DNA from: Tulasnella sp. 424
Taxonomy: Eukaryota; Basidiomycota; Agaricomycetes; Cantharellales; Tulasnellaceae
Length of the DNA stretch: 64,000 nt
Reading direction: 5' to 3'
Assembly: GCA_019633425.1 (NCBI GenBank)
Contig: WSUB01000004.1
Span: 434,001-498,000 of the forward strand
Every line of letters starts with the position of its first letter. The stretch's first letter is position 1. A model generated the notes under the pieces. That model was not told where the DNA came from. It made no database searches and saw nothing but the letters and a program-made list of their open reading frames with translations. A program made the translations under genes and the position numbers. Of the stretch, positions 10,866-23,254 are shown piece after piece.

Positions 10866-13027
10866 ATGGTTAAAACAGCCTGGACAGCTGCTCCAGACCC
10901 ACCATGTGCGGACGAAGCCGATCTTCTTATTAGATCTCTCACTACCCTTCTGTATTTGCTACCACAACCACCAGCCACTAGCGACACGGACTCGGAACTT
11001 TCGCACCGCGGCTCTCATCAAAAGAGACGAGGCAGAACGAGCTCTCGAGGAGTGATACTTGATAGAGCTGCTCTTCTATTTGTCTCGGGTCATGAGTTCG
11101 GCGATGCAGCAGCGGTAAACGCGATTATCCGTCCTTATGAAGGAGTTCATGTGTTTGTTGTTAAAGAACGACCCTGTGGATTGGAACTGGTCCCACTCGA
11201 TGACGACGAAAAGAGATGGACGTAAGTATGGACTAGTTTTAAAAGCCTGATGGTGTGCCTTACTACGACTTTCGTCTCTATTGCAGGGTGCTCGACCCGA
11301 GGTTTGTGAAACCTCCCAGCCCAGTCGACTTAGCTCTAGAACTCAGCAAGGACGACATTGCTTGTTTGCTACGCCAGTGAGAGATGCCCCCTATGTAAAA
11401 ATGTGTCTAGATACCGATTTTCGCCTGACCCTTTTCCTTTAATCACTCAGTGGCCAGTACGTGATTTCTCCAGATGTCCACGCCGAACATCTCGTCGGGC
11501 TTTTCCATCGAGCTTTCGGCCCAAACAGCGAAACCCAGGACGACAACCGTCGCCGACTTAAGCGATACGTGCTCCTATATTGCGTTTCAAAGATCAAAGA
11601 ACGGTTTGACGCTGAATGGACTCCTGGAGGAGAGATCAGGTTTAGAGACCTTTTCATCGCTGCCAATGGCCCGCAGGCAACATTTTCATTCCAGGAATAC
11701 CAAAGTCTCTCTCCGCCTGAATCTGATCAAGGACTCCCTGAATTCCCGAGAATGCCTGCCGACGAGAGTTGGATTCTGCGATGGTTACGCTCCTACGGCT
11801 ACGATCTCGACACAGACCCCAACGACCAAACCAAGATTCTGTGGACGCCAGAATCCGGCATGTATGTCTACCGCTGCATCTGCGCCAACATCAACACCGC
11901 GAGGATCTGCCTCGCTCAACTGGAGAAGGCTCTGGAGACCCCGGACGTCTGTGAAGACGAAGGAATGCGATACAAAAGGACGATCGGTGCTCTCGACAAG
12001 TTGGCCGAGGCGCTTGAGATGATTTGTCTTGCGGTGTATCGGAGTCCAACGTTCTGGAAAACCATTCATACTCTTCAACCTCTAATTCAGCGACATTTGG
12101 TGAGAGCCTTTCAAGGGCTCTGCGCACCTGTTCTGGCTGATTCCACTCCCCTTAGCACAAAAGTCGGATTGGCTCTGTTCCCGGAAAGGGAGTGACCTAT
12201 CCGACTAGCCCCAATCTAGCTGAAGATAACTGCGCATACGAGCTTGACGACCTCGCGGATGATCCTGACCTACGGTGTCTCGGTTCAGAGGCCCATAAAT
12301 TGCGACATTGGCTGATTCTTCTCTCCCAATGGACGAGCAGTATATCCAAGTTGGGACCTCTCCTCAACAAGTTTAGCCGAAGCTCTCCTTACTCCGTGAC
12401 AGTCTGGGCCAAATACGCCGATCCCCCTATTCGCAACCGAGAACAAGCTTCCCTCTTTGAGACTCTCGACTACGTTGAAACCAAGTTGCCGATGACCGCT
12501 CGCGTTCAAGTGCTCAAAAACGCTGCTTCCAAAAGCAATGTTAAGGCTCGAGCGCTTGATATCATTCGACGCGCTAGAGCGAACGAAGATCCTTCGGAGT
12601 GGTTGACTGCGTTCGAAGGGGGTATTCATTGTGAAGCTCAGTTAAGCGAGGGTTGGCAATACACCGAGGTTCGTTCCCAGTGCGAACCATCCGTCGAGCT
12701 GCTAATGAGCAGGCCCTCTCCTTTTAGTTGCCGTGTCATTCAGTTGGTACTTCAAGACGCTGCTGCTTCTGTTGTGACGTACTATTAGATTGCCACAGTC
12801 TACGCACCGGTAGGTCATCCACGGGAGAAGTCGTTCCGTGGACTCCCCCGCTCGGTCTCGACCCCCTTATCAAGGAGAAGATCTTGCAGCATCTCATAGC
12901 CAAACTTCAGCGGGTTTTCATGGAAGAGCCCTCCCGATCTCAACTTCTGCCACCTTTTCGTAGCTTACATGATCCACTTCCCCGTGGGACGTTCGCTGGT
13001 TCGCTCAAACGCAAACGTTCAACATAA
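10866..13027 (+). CDS. OTT_1508-like deaminase-fold protein
   Basis: Five proposed exons (10866-11221, 11287-11376, 11451-12099, 12156-12668, 12728-13027) give about 635 residues. Most of the protein is a large helical region without an enzyme signature. The last part carries LPMTARVQVLKNAA, IIRRARANEDPSEW and then GGIHCEAQL, with His and Glu near 523 and 525. About 20 residues later GTSRRCCFCC has paired cysteines (about 548-552), followed by GEVVPWTPP. H-x-E plus C-x-x-C is the zinc-binding and catalytic pattern of the deaminase fold. This spacing and the trailing PWTPP match the fungal OTT_1508-like group of the nucleic-acid deaminase superfamily. The substrate is unknown, and calling it a nucleic-acid editor would be speculation. 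The short intron before the cysteine exon has a weak donor (GTTCGT). No similar gene lies nearby. Confidence 0.72.
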
Positions 13028-13645
13028 ATGGGTAATATTACAACCCTGTCACAATTGTTGGTAGAATGGGATCCGTTGAACAAGTTGCGATGGTGTGCGT
13101 GGAATCCCCTTCTTCGAACCGATTTGCTGGATGGATCACGGCACAGCTTCCGGTTACGTGATCCCCTTCACATTGACTTTAACACCCAGCCACGTGCAAG
13201 AGGGCCCTCTTTTTATTCCGTGTCCTTGACATGAAAGCACGAGTAGCGGGCACTGATCCTTGGAGAGTTACCGCTTTGGGAGGCTACTGTTACACATTCG
13301 GCATCCATGAGAAAGTGTGCGGCACATACCACGTCGCGGCCACTATCCTTGCGGGGTTTGCAGCTGTCCCTGCAGTGCTCATCTTCGATTTGGCTTCTGC
13401 AGGAATCAAACGTCTTGAACTCGATAATGAAGAAGCCGAAGCGAGACCCATGCTTCCCCGAGATCGACTACGAAGGCTAACATGTCCCCGAAATCTGACA
13501 CTCTTGTTCTCACTTGTCACGCCCCGGAAAAGTAGGCGCCAAGATCTTCCGAACGCTGCCTTTTTACCTACTTTATAACTTATTTTCGGGGCCATTTATA
13601 AGTGGAGTGATCTTCTCCTAACGGTCTCGCCTCCCTCTGATCAAA
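13028..13645. other. intergenic
   Basis: Between two + strand genes. One 115-codon frame (13231-13578) has no recognisable motif, and I do not support it as a gene. The region probably holds the 3' end of the deaminase-fold gene and the promoter of the GRDP-like gene. Confidence 0.35.
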
Positions 13646-16340
13646 ATGTCTGACCTACCCGCATATTCTCCCCGAGCTCTCGCTGCGCGCAGCACTATAT
13701 CGGTTCTCTCGGCTCCTCCGTCCTACCTCGCTCACACCAACGACCCAACGGCAAGCGATTCCCCATGGGTCAGAACAGGCAGGGGTGGCCCTTCAGCCAC
13801 GCGACCAGCTTCACGACCTTCCTCGTCTTCCAGGCCCTCGTTTACAATAGGAAGGAAGCAAACTCCTGCCTTGGTCGCTGCAACTGATCTCAAGGCGCAT
13901 CTCGTGATTCTCCGCGCATTCTACCAACTGCGTGAACAGGTTCAGTTCCGAGCGGGCAAGTCTTCCGATATCTCCGACGGGATTCTCTCGCCCGAACAGG
14001 AATGGCAGGTCTTCTTGTCCAGAGCTGTGTGGCGATTCGAGCTTTGGCTAAAGCGAGTCGTGCACGAGCCCCCATCGAACTCCACACGGCAACAGGGACC
14101 TCCGACGCGTTGGTCAGATCCCAGAAAAATCCCTCCAATCGATGTTTTGATGGTTTGGCACTCCTACCTTTTGGTACGTTGATGGTTTTGTGAAGCCTCG
14201 TCGCTTGGGGACACTTCTAACATCTTCAACGTAGCATCCGAGGACCTATCTGGAAGACGGCCTGCGGTACAATGCTGGCCTGTTATACCGGGGGTGAGCG
14301 GAATGAAAGACCTGTCACCAAGATTTTAGTTACTGAGACCACATACTGGTTGAAGCTCATTCCCTCTTCACGAAGTTGCTTCGATGATCGAGACCGAGGA
14401 TCCATTGTGCCCTGGAACACATGCGCACGAAAGAGCTCGTTATTGGGAAAGCCTCACGGGGCAGCCTTGGCAGCCTCTGACGTCTTTGAATGATGGAGAT
14501 AATTCCATGCAAACAATCCCATTGCAGTGTCCTGGGTGCGCAGCGGAGATCCACGTACCGTGGATCGCTGATGATGAAAGGGGCTGGGCTCAAACCGGCT
14601 TTCGAGCACCCTGTACGAGCTGCGGCATGCACATTACGAAAGAGGTTAGCCGAGGATCGGTCTTTGCGAGTCACTATCCACTTAGATCTCTATTTCTGTT
14701 ATGGTACAGGCTATGGGTATTCTCAAGTTTGCCGAGGACCTTCGAAAAGTGGTAGAAGAGCCGAAACGTAGGACCTTAGCGTCAGTGGTATAGTCTCACC
14801 TGCTCCATCCATTCCTTCGGTCTCACCCTCAGATTCTTGTGCAGTACTATGCTGCTTGATGAAGAGACAGGCAAGCCTAGCATATCCGGCGCTCTACTTT
14901 TCAACCAGAACCTAGTAGAGGGTCTCCACAAGGCGTCGTTTATCCCAAATGCTCGAGCTTACGCAACACAGGAATTGCAGTGGAACACAGAGAAGCTTTC
15001 CACTCGCTGTCGCACCGGATTTCTCACAACTTCGTTTCTGAAGCGATACAATAAGGCCGGCGAGGAACGTCCCGGAGGGTAATTGAACCACGCATTCTCC
15101 AGTTGCCTTCGACATATTTTGACGTGTTTGGTTAGTCTTCAGAGGATGCTGGAGGCCTATACAACGCCAGGCCCCTATTCGGTCGACCTGGTTAAAGCAG
15201 TAAGTCCTATTATCCTAATCAGGTCAGCAGCCTTCACACCGTTAGCTCGTTCCCAGGTCCAGCGTCAAATGAAATTTGTCGACTCTATGGTGTCTCTAGG
15301 CTGGACCGATCATGGAAGGTTTGAATCTGAAAACGACGTATCCAATCTCACCCTGAAGAGGGCTGTCACGCAATATCATGGGTTCCTGGACGTCATGGCC
15401 GTCAACCGAGACGCATTCCTTGTACCGACTCTAGTAAGAAGTCGCCGCTTTTCTTGCGATTCCTGGTGGCTGAGCTCTATTTAAGAGCATCGACCTGGCT
15501 TGGCACACTCATCAGCTACTTTGCGTCGAATATCGGTAGGTTTGCTTCCTCCTCATCGCATCTGTTCAGCTGTCAACCTGTGTTCACGAAGGGAAAACAC
15601 AATGAGTCTACTGGGAACAATAGTGAACCATGACGATGCCGTAGAGCAAGAGACTTTGGCCGAGGCATTCGGCCAAACCGCACGCCTTTGGCTGGTAAGC
15701 ACTGGGCCTCTTGCGACCACGGGGAGGGATTTCTGACGCAGCTACCCTACCACAGGCTAGGTTCTCCATTCCGTACACCATCTGTGGCTGTCCTACCACG
15801 ACAGGCTCCACCACGACAAGCTCAAAGCCAGTGGTCGGCGCTGTAACTAAGCTCTTTGGACGAAAGGGCAAAGCGAAGGATAGTATCCCTGAGCTCCAAA
15901 ATCATCGCCCAGACTTGCTCTCGCACCGCGGTGACGACGTGTATGAAACGCATCCATCTGAACATTCTGAAGTAAATGTCATCAACAGTCCCTCCGCTCG
16001 GAAAATGGCATTGGCCAGAGGAAAGGCGATCAATAAACGGCTCCAAGAGGATCAAGATGCAGTTTCGAGTGGCGCAGCGGATGGTTGGCAAGCTCTTCTC
16101 GTTGAAATACGGAGTAGACCGAAGGATGGTCACCATTCGGCCTTTTCCGAGTCGGAATTAAAACACACATGTGATCAATTGGACGTCCAGGCTGCTGTGA
16201 TGGGACAATGCGCCATGGTGAGCTCCCTTGTCATCCAGCCTGGCAAAACTCTGACCGAGTTGAATCGGATAGGGTTTGGGATCACTTGGCAAGTGCGTTG
16301 GGGGAAATACAATGATGAGGGCGAGAGTCGTTCGGGATGA
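13646..16340 (+). CDS. GRDP-like (glycine-rich domain-containing protein-like) protein
   Basis: A multi-exon gene of the fungal GRDP-like family (DUF1399 relatives), whose biochemical role is unknown. The N-terminal exon (13646-14173) reads DLKAHLVILRAFYQLREQV, FLSRAVWRFELWLKRV and PIDVLMVWHSYLL. The next exon starts HPRTYLEDGLRYN. Later come CPGCAAEIHVPW and CTSCGMHITKE, a Cys pair region that could bind metal, then AMGILKFAEDLRK and ALLFNQNLVEGL. The repeat core SIDLAWHTHQL and the following LLGTIVNHDDAVEQETLAEAF with FSIPYTICGC are family signatures. THPSEHSEVNV and the basic RKMALARGKAINKRL follow. After about 16080 the frame stays open to 16340 but no longer resembles the family, so the true end may lie earlier or need another intron. 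Identity as GRDP-like is firm; exact exons and the C terminus are not. Confidence 0.72.
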
Positions 16341-16548
16341 CAGCGTATCGAGCCATATTAATCATAGCAAAGGCATCACCTCTGGTCCTTGGGGCTGAAT
16401 GTCATTTCCAACGACAGATGTTTACTCTGAGCAGCGAGTAGATTCGAGGATCATGTTGGAATTTACGAAATCGTAGGGCAACACCACTCAATATCTTTCT
16501 ATAATTGCAGTCGAGCATATCGAGTAGAAGGTGGCTTGGTGCCGTCTA

Positions 16549-18262
16549 TTAGGGACGAAAACATAAATTCCTCAATTGCTCCGCAGATAATCGCTTTCCA
16601 ATTGTCACCTGAGAGGGGATTCTGTTTGAAATTGCTGTGCTGGAGCAAAGGGTGCATACAAGGTACTCACAACGGGTGTCTGGGCGGCTTCCAAGCCTGC
16701 CTCTTGGCGTGCCCATTCCGACGAGGTGAGCAATTCATGATGTAATGCGACCAGATTCAGACTGTGTTTCTCTCCTACTTGGCCTAAAAATCGCCCATGA
16801 GTGTAAACAGCGCCCTCCAACGGTCTAGTGACAACGACGCATATTGATAGTTGAGCTCACCATTAGTCTCGAGAGTGTAGTCCACCACCTTCGTTATTAT
16901 ACCCTGATCTCCAGGTGTATCGCTCTTGAAGTCGTGGGCTTTTTGCCCGTCTTCACATGCAGCGATGCAAAGCTGAAAACGGCGGGCGAAATCGAGCGAT
17001 TATGGTCGAGCAACGTGATAATCATGAGAGCCTTGGAACTTACGATCTCCCCATCGACGTCTTCTGCACGATGCTTAGCATCAGATATTTCTCCGATCCC
17101 TTCTGCATTTTGATCAATTCTGAAAGGAAGATCCAACAAAGTTCCTGAGTGGCATATCTGGAAAACAGATTAGGGCTCTTCGTGCTTTGTACATGTGATC
17201 CAAGCACCAAGCACCAATCACCTCGAACACAACCTGAGCACAGCAAGCGAGCTAATTCAGTACGATCCTATAGATGTCCTGGATATGCGACGGCCAATGC
17301 AACATACAGTCAAACTAGCGCCTTCAGGGAAGTCGCAGACCAAGATACGGTGTAGGTCCTTGAAAAGAATCAGACAGTTATCTGTCTCAAGAAACCAAAC
17401 CGTATCTTACGTTATCCTTTATTATCTTGGAAGTCCTTCCGTCGCTCTCCCTGGTATAAAACACTGAGCAGAGAGTTAAAATCGGTTTAGCGGAAGACAG
17501 GCATTGCCGACCTTCATCCTTTCCATCGAGCTCAGTAGAATCTGAAGTACATTGGAGTTGACCTCCATGGGCAGCCACTGATTGACGATTAGGATTGGCC
17601 GAGCAATAGAGAGAACGAACTAACCGAAAAGGAACCGTTTGTCTCTGGGTCTGACGTCTGCGACGAGAGCCTCGAGCTGGGCCATCTTCACGTGCCAGAT
17701 GCACTGTTAGGATAATTATAGGTATTATTAGGGTCATCGCTTACGATGTTCTCGTAGCTTGGCCAGATGTTGCCCTCCTCCTCATTGTCTTGGTCGAGCA
17801 TGTGGGTGATGTCGCTGTCCTTATACGCAAAGTAATCTGTTGCAATATGCCGTTAGACAAATAAGTCCATGCTATGCTAGCACCGAGTAATTACTGGTGA
17901 GTATTCGGTGCCAAGTCTTCACTTCGTTGTGAGGGACCTCGTTCAAGTCGATGGTTGTATCGGATGACACGCGAACGCCCTTGTAATGAATGCCAATCTA
18001 AAGAAAGGAGTTGTAGTCGAGCCAAAGACTGCGGCCGACTAGCGACAAGAATCTCACCAAAAGTGCCTTGTTGGTTGGAATCTCTGAAGGCTCGCGTCTG
18101 CGCCGCCTGAGACGCCAGAGAAGTCAGCAACGTCCCATGCCCTTCTCGAAATGGTGGGTGTACCTACTTGTCTTGTGCATTGGTCTTTAGAAAGCTTGTG
18201 GCGCTCCAAAATACGATGGCGACGCCTGCCAGAGCTAGCACCGAGAATAGTATGAGACCCAT
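16549..18262 (-). CDS. metacaspase-like caspase-domain protein 1 (membrane-anchored form)
   Basis: About thirteen short exons. The N terminus MGLILFSVLALAGVAIVF is a hydrophobic helix, so the protein may be membrane-anchored. Three further Met codons lie upstream in frame (one at 18367). I chose 18262 because the paralogs start at the same place. The domain follows: NKALLIGIHYKGVRV, PHNEVKTWHRILT, an acidic loop (DITHMLDQDNEEEG), LVADVRPRDKRFLF, the catalytic His in VAAHGGQ (near 17567), TELDGKDEG, DGRTSKIIKDN, LVCDFPEGASLT, a 12-nt exon encoding VVFE (17222-17233) and the nucleophile in ICHSGTLLDLPF (Cys codon about 17152). The C-terminal region reads LCIAACEDGQ, then VTIGKRLSAEQLRNL before the stop. 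Both His and Cys are present, making this the most conventional catalytic pair of the four local paralogs. Metacaspases cut after Arg or Lys; the true substrate is unknown. Confidence 0.8.
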
Positions 18263-19021
18263 CGGGGGAGGAGAGGGCATGTAAACAAAAGACCGAAAAG
18301 CAAAGGAGCTCCAGCGAGAATCTCTTTGTTTATAACTCATCAGGGGTCTTATATAATTGCTATGCATTTGAATATGCTTTGATTCATCGACGGGGAGATC
18401 ACCTAGGGACCCCCTGGGAACGCCACCATTCAGTCAGCTGGAAGGAGGCGCTGCGCTGGTCAAGTTCGGACCGATCCCTAGCAAGTTTCCCTGGTTTCCG
18501 GTTCGGAAACTCGGCAAAGCTGGCTGTCGATAGGCAGAAAAGTCACATGAAGCTCCGTCCGAACATTTGTTTCCCGCCTATGGGTGTAGTTCCGCGGTCC
18601 TTGGAGCCAAAACTTGTGCCTCCTAACTGGAACAAATTGGTTCGGCGAAGTGTTTCGCCCGCAGGAACGCACCCTGAAACGTTAGGCGCGCACGCTCACA
18701 TGGCTTGTGCACCGAGCCGGGCCGGGTTCCTCGTCCTGAGTACAGGCGAGGGCATTAAATTTGGTTGGTCTCCCTTATTTTGCTCCCTTTGTCCCTCGGA
18801 GGGCCTTGGTTCGTTTGTTTCACCTCTGGAAATCCCCCTGGCTTCGGGTACTCCAGGCTGTCTTGTCCTCAGGAGATGATGACCCCGCTTTGGTCATGCC
18901 TTGTCCGCCATCCACTGCCAAGCAACGACATCACATCCGGGCGAGGCAAATGAAATATCAGCGAGGAGACTCGGACCACAGCACCCGATGCGACAATCGT
19001 GTTCTTTCGTGGACCGGCGAG
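18263..19021. other. intergenic, upstream of caspase-like gene 1
   Basis: No supported gene. It lies between the start of caspase-like gene 1 and the beginning of the duplicated segment. A 166-codon + strand frame (18379-18879) has no family resemblance and sits where the promoter should be. Confidence 0.35.
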
Positions 19022-19370
19022 ACGATGGCAGCGCAATAATGTTGAGCAAAGCAAGAGAGAAGGTGAAATTTACTCTGAGCTTATCAGCCTATTCTAACGA
19101 TCTAAACTAATGATACAATTCGTGCGCCAACGGCGAACATGGGCGGATATCATGTGGTGAGTAACGCAATGGGGCACGAGAAGGGAACATGGTTCAGGGG
19201 GCCTATAAAGTGGAGTGGGCATAAAATGTAACCGGAGGACTGACGTCGAGCACATACGGTTAGTCAGGCAGCTAATTTGGGTGGAAAGGTCAAGATAACA
19301 AGAGAACTTCATCCATTCATTCCATTGCCGAGGTGTGCAAAAGTCAGAGGCCAACTCACTGGCTCATTTA

Positions 19371-21063
19371 TCACGGGTCGAAATTGAGCCTTAAAATCTC
19401 CTCTTCGTTCAACCGTCTCCCAAGCGTCACCTAGACCAAGGGTATGGGGTGAAAGTGAGATATCAACGGGAATAGGAAAGTCATTGATGGAGTATCTACC
19501 ATAGGGGTCTGCTGAGGCGGGTCACTGCTAGTCCCTGGATTTTCGAGCGGGACGGGAGTGACAAGATTGCTGAGTAGCTTGACAACTGGCAGATTTATTT
19601 CACCGCGCGCGATGGCTGATTCGTGGAGGCGGCGTCACCATGTTGCGCGATATTGCGAATGTCGTAGAACCCACTGACCTATACTGCTATCAATAGTAGC
19701 CGTGATAAGACCCTGCTCGACACCTTGGCCATCCCTGCAAGTATAGGCGTTCTGGGCGTCCTCGCACGCAGACAAGCATAGCTAGAGAGGAAAAGAGGGT
19801 CGTTAGATAGGTCAGAATCAGGCATTTTGCTGTGCGGTTGCAACTTACGATATCACCTGGAATATCGGCTGCTCTGCGCTTGGCATCCGAGAGAGTTGGT
19901 CTTCGGTCCTTAGATATTTCGAGCCGGAAAGGGAGGTCTAACAAGGTTCCTGAATTGCAAAGCTATCCCAGACAAGGTCAGTGCTGTGAGGCTGTTTCCT
20001 TCGTAGAAGAATAGTCACCTCCAAAACAGCCTAGAGAGATTATACCAGATGACCTCAGCATGTTGAAAGGCGTACTCTAGTGTCTTGTCGCTGAGAGGTT
20101 AACTTACTCTCAAGGAAGCGCCGCGTGGCACTTTATCCACCAAGGTGCTTCGGAGCTCCTAGACACAGAGTTAGCCTGAACGGCCACTGCCAAGGTCTCC
20201 TCTCTTCGATTCTTACGTTGTCCTTAATCATCAAACGACTTCCATCCTCCTCGGCGGACCACATCACTATGAAAACGTTAGTCCTGTGCCCATCCAGGTT
20301 GGGATAGTACTAACCCTCGTCGTGGTCGTCTAGTTCAGTCTTATCCGTGGTACAGGGACACTGGCCACCATGAGCGGCAACTAATAAACGTGATGAGAAA
20401 GACCTCGAAGCCGGCCAGTAGGCCACTCACTGAGCAGGAAGCGGCGATCTGTAGGTTGTATATTGCGAACGAGAGCAGCAAGTTGGTTGCGCTGTTGATC
20501 GAGGCTCGATCTAATGCGTGTTGCACAAGGTAGAAGAGAAACGCACTATGTTTTCTCGATTTGGCCACAGACCGCGTTGTCTACATTCCTCAGTATCCAT
20601 CATGCAAATCACGTCTTTTTCTAGATATCCGAAATGATCTATCCGCAGTTGTATTCAGTACTTGATATCATGTAGCACTTGCAAGGGGCACGACGTACGG
20701 ACAAGTATCTTCCGCCATTTTTGCACCTCATTGTGAGGTGCTTCCCCGACGTCTGTCACCCCTGGGCCGCGTGCATTTCTATATCTGATGCCAATCTGCA
20801 CAAGTAATGTCTGTCAAGGAAGGCCGATGATGGGTGATGGTAGGAAACCGTACCAGCAATGCTTTCCGACTTAGCAATCTGGGAGGCGGGGCATCAGGAA
20901 CACTGAAATCGGATCAAGAGTGAGCGAATACTAATTGTGGGGATATGAAGGGTTTCACTTACGGTTGCTGAGCTGTCTTCTCTTGTGGTGAACGGGTACG
21001 GTCTTGAGAGCTACGTTTGTTCTTCGGTTTACCACAACGAAGAGCGGATAAAGTGAGACCCAT
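19371..21063 (-). CDS. metacaspase-like caspase-domain protein 2
   Basis: Same thirteen-exon plan as caspase-like gene 1. It starts MGLTLSALRCGKPKNK: Gly2 with Ser6 fits an N-myristoylation signal and Cys10 is placed for palmitoylation, so membrane tethering by lipid is likely instead of a helix. Then SRKALLIGIRYRNARG, PHNEVQKWRKILV, FGYLEKDVICMMDTEE, LVRNIQPTDRRFLL, catalytic His in IAAHGGQCPC (near 20371), TELDDHDEG, LMIKDN, LVDKVPRGASLR, a 12-nt exon encoding AVLE (20019-20030) and LCNSGTLLDLPFRL with the nucleophile Cys (codon near 19957). The usual His after the Cys is Asn. C-terminal landmarks are LCLSACEDAQNAYTC and the final exon VTLGRRLNEEEILRLNFDP. No frame break was found. It lies in duplication copy A, followed upstream by the POP3 pseudogene on the same strand. 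Confidence 0.8.
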
Positions 21064-21555
21064 CACGAAAGCTCGAGGAATGAGTGGATTCGGAGGATGA
21101 AACGGGGGTCCAGGTCGGTCTTCATTTCTTCTTATACCTCCCACTGGCAGGGAGGCGCATCAGGCTGAGTCATTAAACTGGCTCCCTCAGTATCCTGTTG
21201 GTTCGTGGACTGCCACCGGTTGGTTTGAGGGAGCGGAGAACGGAAGGGCAGCGATAAAATTTATTTTCGTTTTCCATTTTTCCGTGCCTCTGTGTGGCGA
21301 AGGCCGGATATAGCGCGTGCACCGCACACCCAAGTCGCGTGTATACGCCTTCGTTCCAAAAATGAGAGAAAGGGAGAGAAATACAAAAGTATCTCTCTGA
21401 GAACCTCGTCAGTCATCACATTTGATCCAATTTCCCCCCACATTCTCGAAATAAATGATCGGCACTGGCACACAGCTTGGTGCAAGACAATCGATGAGCA
21501 AATGGCCACGCGGCGAAAAGCGCGGAGGTACAGTCGGGCCCTCACCATGAGTCGA
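21064..21555. other. intergenic between caspase-like gene 2 and POP3 pseudogene
   Basis: Promoter side of caspase-like gene 2 and former 3' end of the POP3 copy. The + strand frame across 21292-21798 is antisense to that pseudogene's tail and is not a gene. Confidence 0.4.
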
Positions 21556-23254
21556 TCATTCCACGTGCTCCACGACGGACGCTTTAGCTCTAATGATAAC
21601 TTTTTCAAGTCTTTTGCTCGGCCACACGTCATCAGCCGGCTTCTTCTTCCCTTTCCCCTTTTCTTTCTGTCCGCCAGTCTGCACATCCCTGCCCGGGGAT
21701 ATGGCGGGGTCAAACTCACTCCGAACCGGCCCAACAGGAGCCCCGCCTGCTTCCGCTCCACTGAACATTCCATCTGGCTTGTCCGTGTCGGTGAATGAAC
21801 GGTTGCGCACAGCCGCCCTCGAGGTTACCTAGTGTGAGCGTTTTATGGCTTTGATCTTCTGTACCTGTTCCGTCCGTTTTTGCTTCGCGGCTTTAGCGTC
21901 CTTCGGTGCTGTAGTTTTGAGGTGTTTTACGTGCGTGGGTACAAGTTAAATTTTGAATGTTGAGGGTTTTAAGGTACTACCCAGTGCAGGGGCAATAGGT
22001 GCAATGGTCAGCCAATGTGCCCGGAGGATTGGGACGGATGGCAAAAACGGCGCAAGACGTTCCTCTAACTCGGGAGTTTCTGTCTAGAATTCGAGGATGG
22101 ATTATGAGTCAATTTTAGATCACAGGTCATAAAATAGGGTTTCGTTAATTAACGCACATCAAACGCGACGACGGCAGCACGCCAAAGACCGGAACTTTCG
22201 GCAAGGGTAGATTCCGCTCCGGAAGGCAAGCCGACCAAAAGAACATTTGGTATAGATTGTTGCATTTCCGTATGGGGGAGCCGGACGGAATTGCACGCCG
22301 CAGTAAGGGTAGGCAGGTGTGTGATCATGGTGGGTGAGTCGATGTCGGTCCGACAAACAAGCACGAGGCGGAGTGGCGCGACCTTTTCGAGCCGATCACC
22401 CTCGGAATGCGCGATTTGGGAAGTGTGGGGCGATCCGGAGGTGGCAGATGCGGATGGCAGAATGCTGTTCAGAGCTGAGCGAAGACCAAACGACTGGGCT
22501 TCTAGGCGTTTTGTTACCGCATTTAGGCCAAACACAACGTGATCCAGCATTTCTGGACGTGCTGGAGCGAGGGGTGCTGTTCCGGTTTGGAGTTCGGATT
22601 CTTCGTCCGGTTTCCGTTTCTTTGACGGCGGCAGGACTGACTCTTCCTCAGACTCGTCACCCTCTTCCTCAGCAGAAGTGCCGCGTTTCCGCTTGCGCGT
22701 CAGCACAGTAGCTGCTTCAAGTAAAAATAAGACATCAGAGACCAAGAGAGAGGGAAGGGAGTGCGGACCATCTTCTCGGGTTGGTTCCACGACCACGGAA
22801 CCTTCTTCCGAGACCTGGACAGTCTTTCCCTTCTTGTCTATACGACCACCTGTCTTTCGTTTGTAGTTGTGAGCTCTGCGGGACTTTTTTCCTTCCCTTG
22901 ACATTTCAGAGCGTTGCTCATGATACGGCCGCACCGTCTCCAAGAGTTGGACAACAAGGGCTAAAATATTATTCTCAACGTTAAGCGGAATATTAGGCCT
23001 AAGAGGCGGAGGTTAGCGTGAAAGATAATTACAGACAAAAAAGAAAAGTATTGACCATTCTATCTTGAGGGGGTTATCAAGCACAGGTCTGTACACAGCT
23101 TTTTTGTCTGTTACGGAGGTGGCTTCATTGACGGACTGAGTGTTGGAAGTTTTCTTTCTCTCCTGAGGGGGCTTAGAAGGATTCTGAGCCGAAGCGTTCT
23201 TCTGCTTCTTTGTGATGTTGTTGGGTTTGAGGAGGGCCCAGCTGTCGAGCTCAT
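21556..23254 (-). pseudogene. POP3: POP3 copy 1, disabled (frameshift and stops)
   Basis: This is a broken duplicate of the RNase P/MRP subunit gene at 26330-28031. A 264-codon middle part (22149-22943) is still open and nearly identical to the intact copy. However, exon 1 has lost 10 nt (near 23208, in the Lys-rich stretch after the start), which shifts the frame. The tail exon carries two in-frame stops: TAA (21946-21948), where the intact copy has a Gln codon, and TAG (21829-21831). The remaining tail frame down to 21556 is still visible. A shortened product from an internal ATG cannot be excluded, but the normal N terminus (PVLDNPLKIEW region) would be out of frame. Confidence 0.85.

Noticed and set aside
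13231..13578. 115-codon frame between the deaminase-fold and GRDP-like genes
   Set aside because: No motif, no visible splice partners and no similarity to its neighbours.
18379..18879. 166-codon + strand frame
   Set aside because: No recognisable domain, and it lies in the promoter region of a caspase-like gene.
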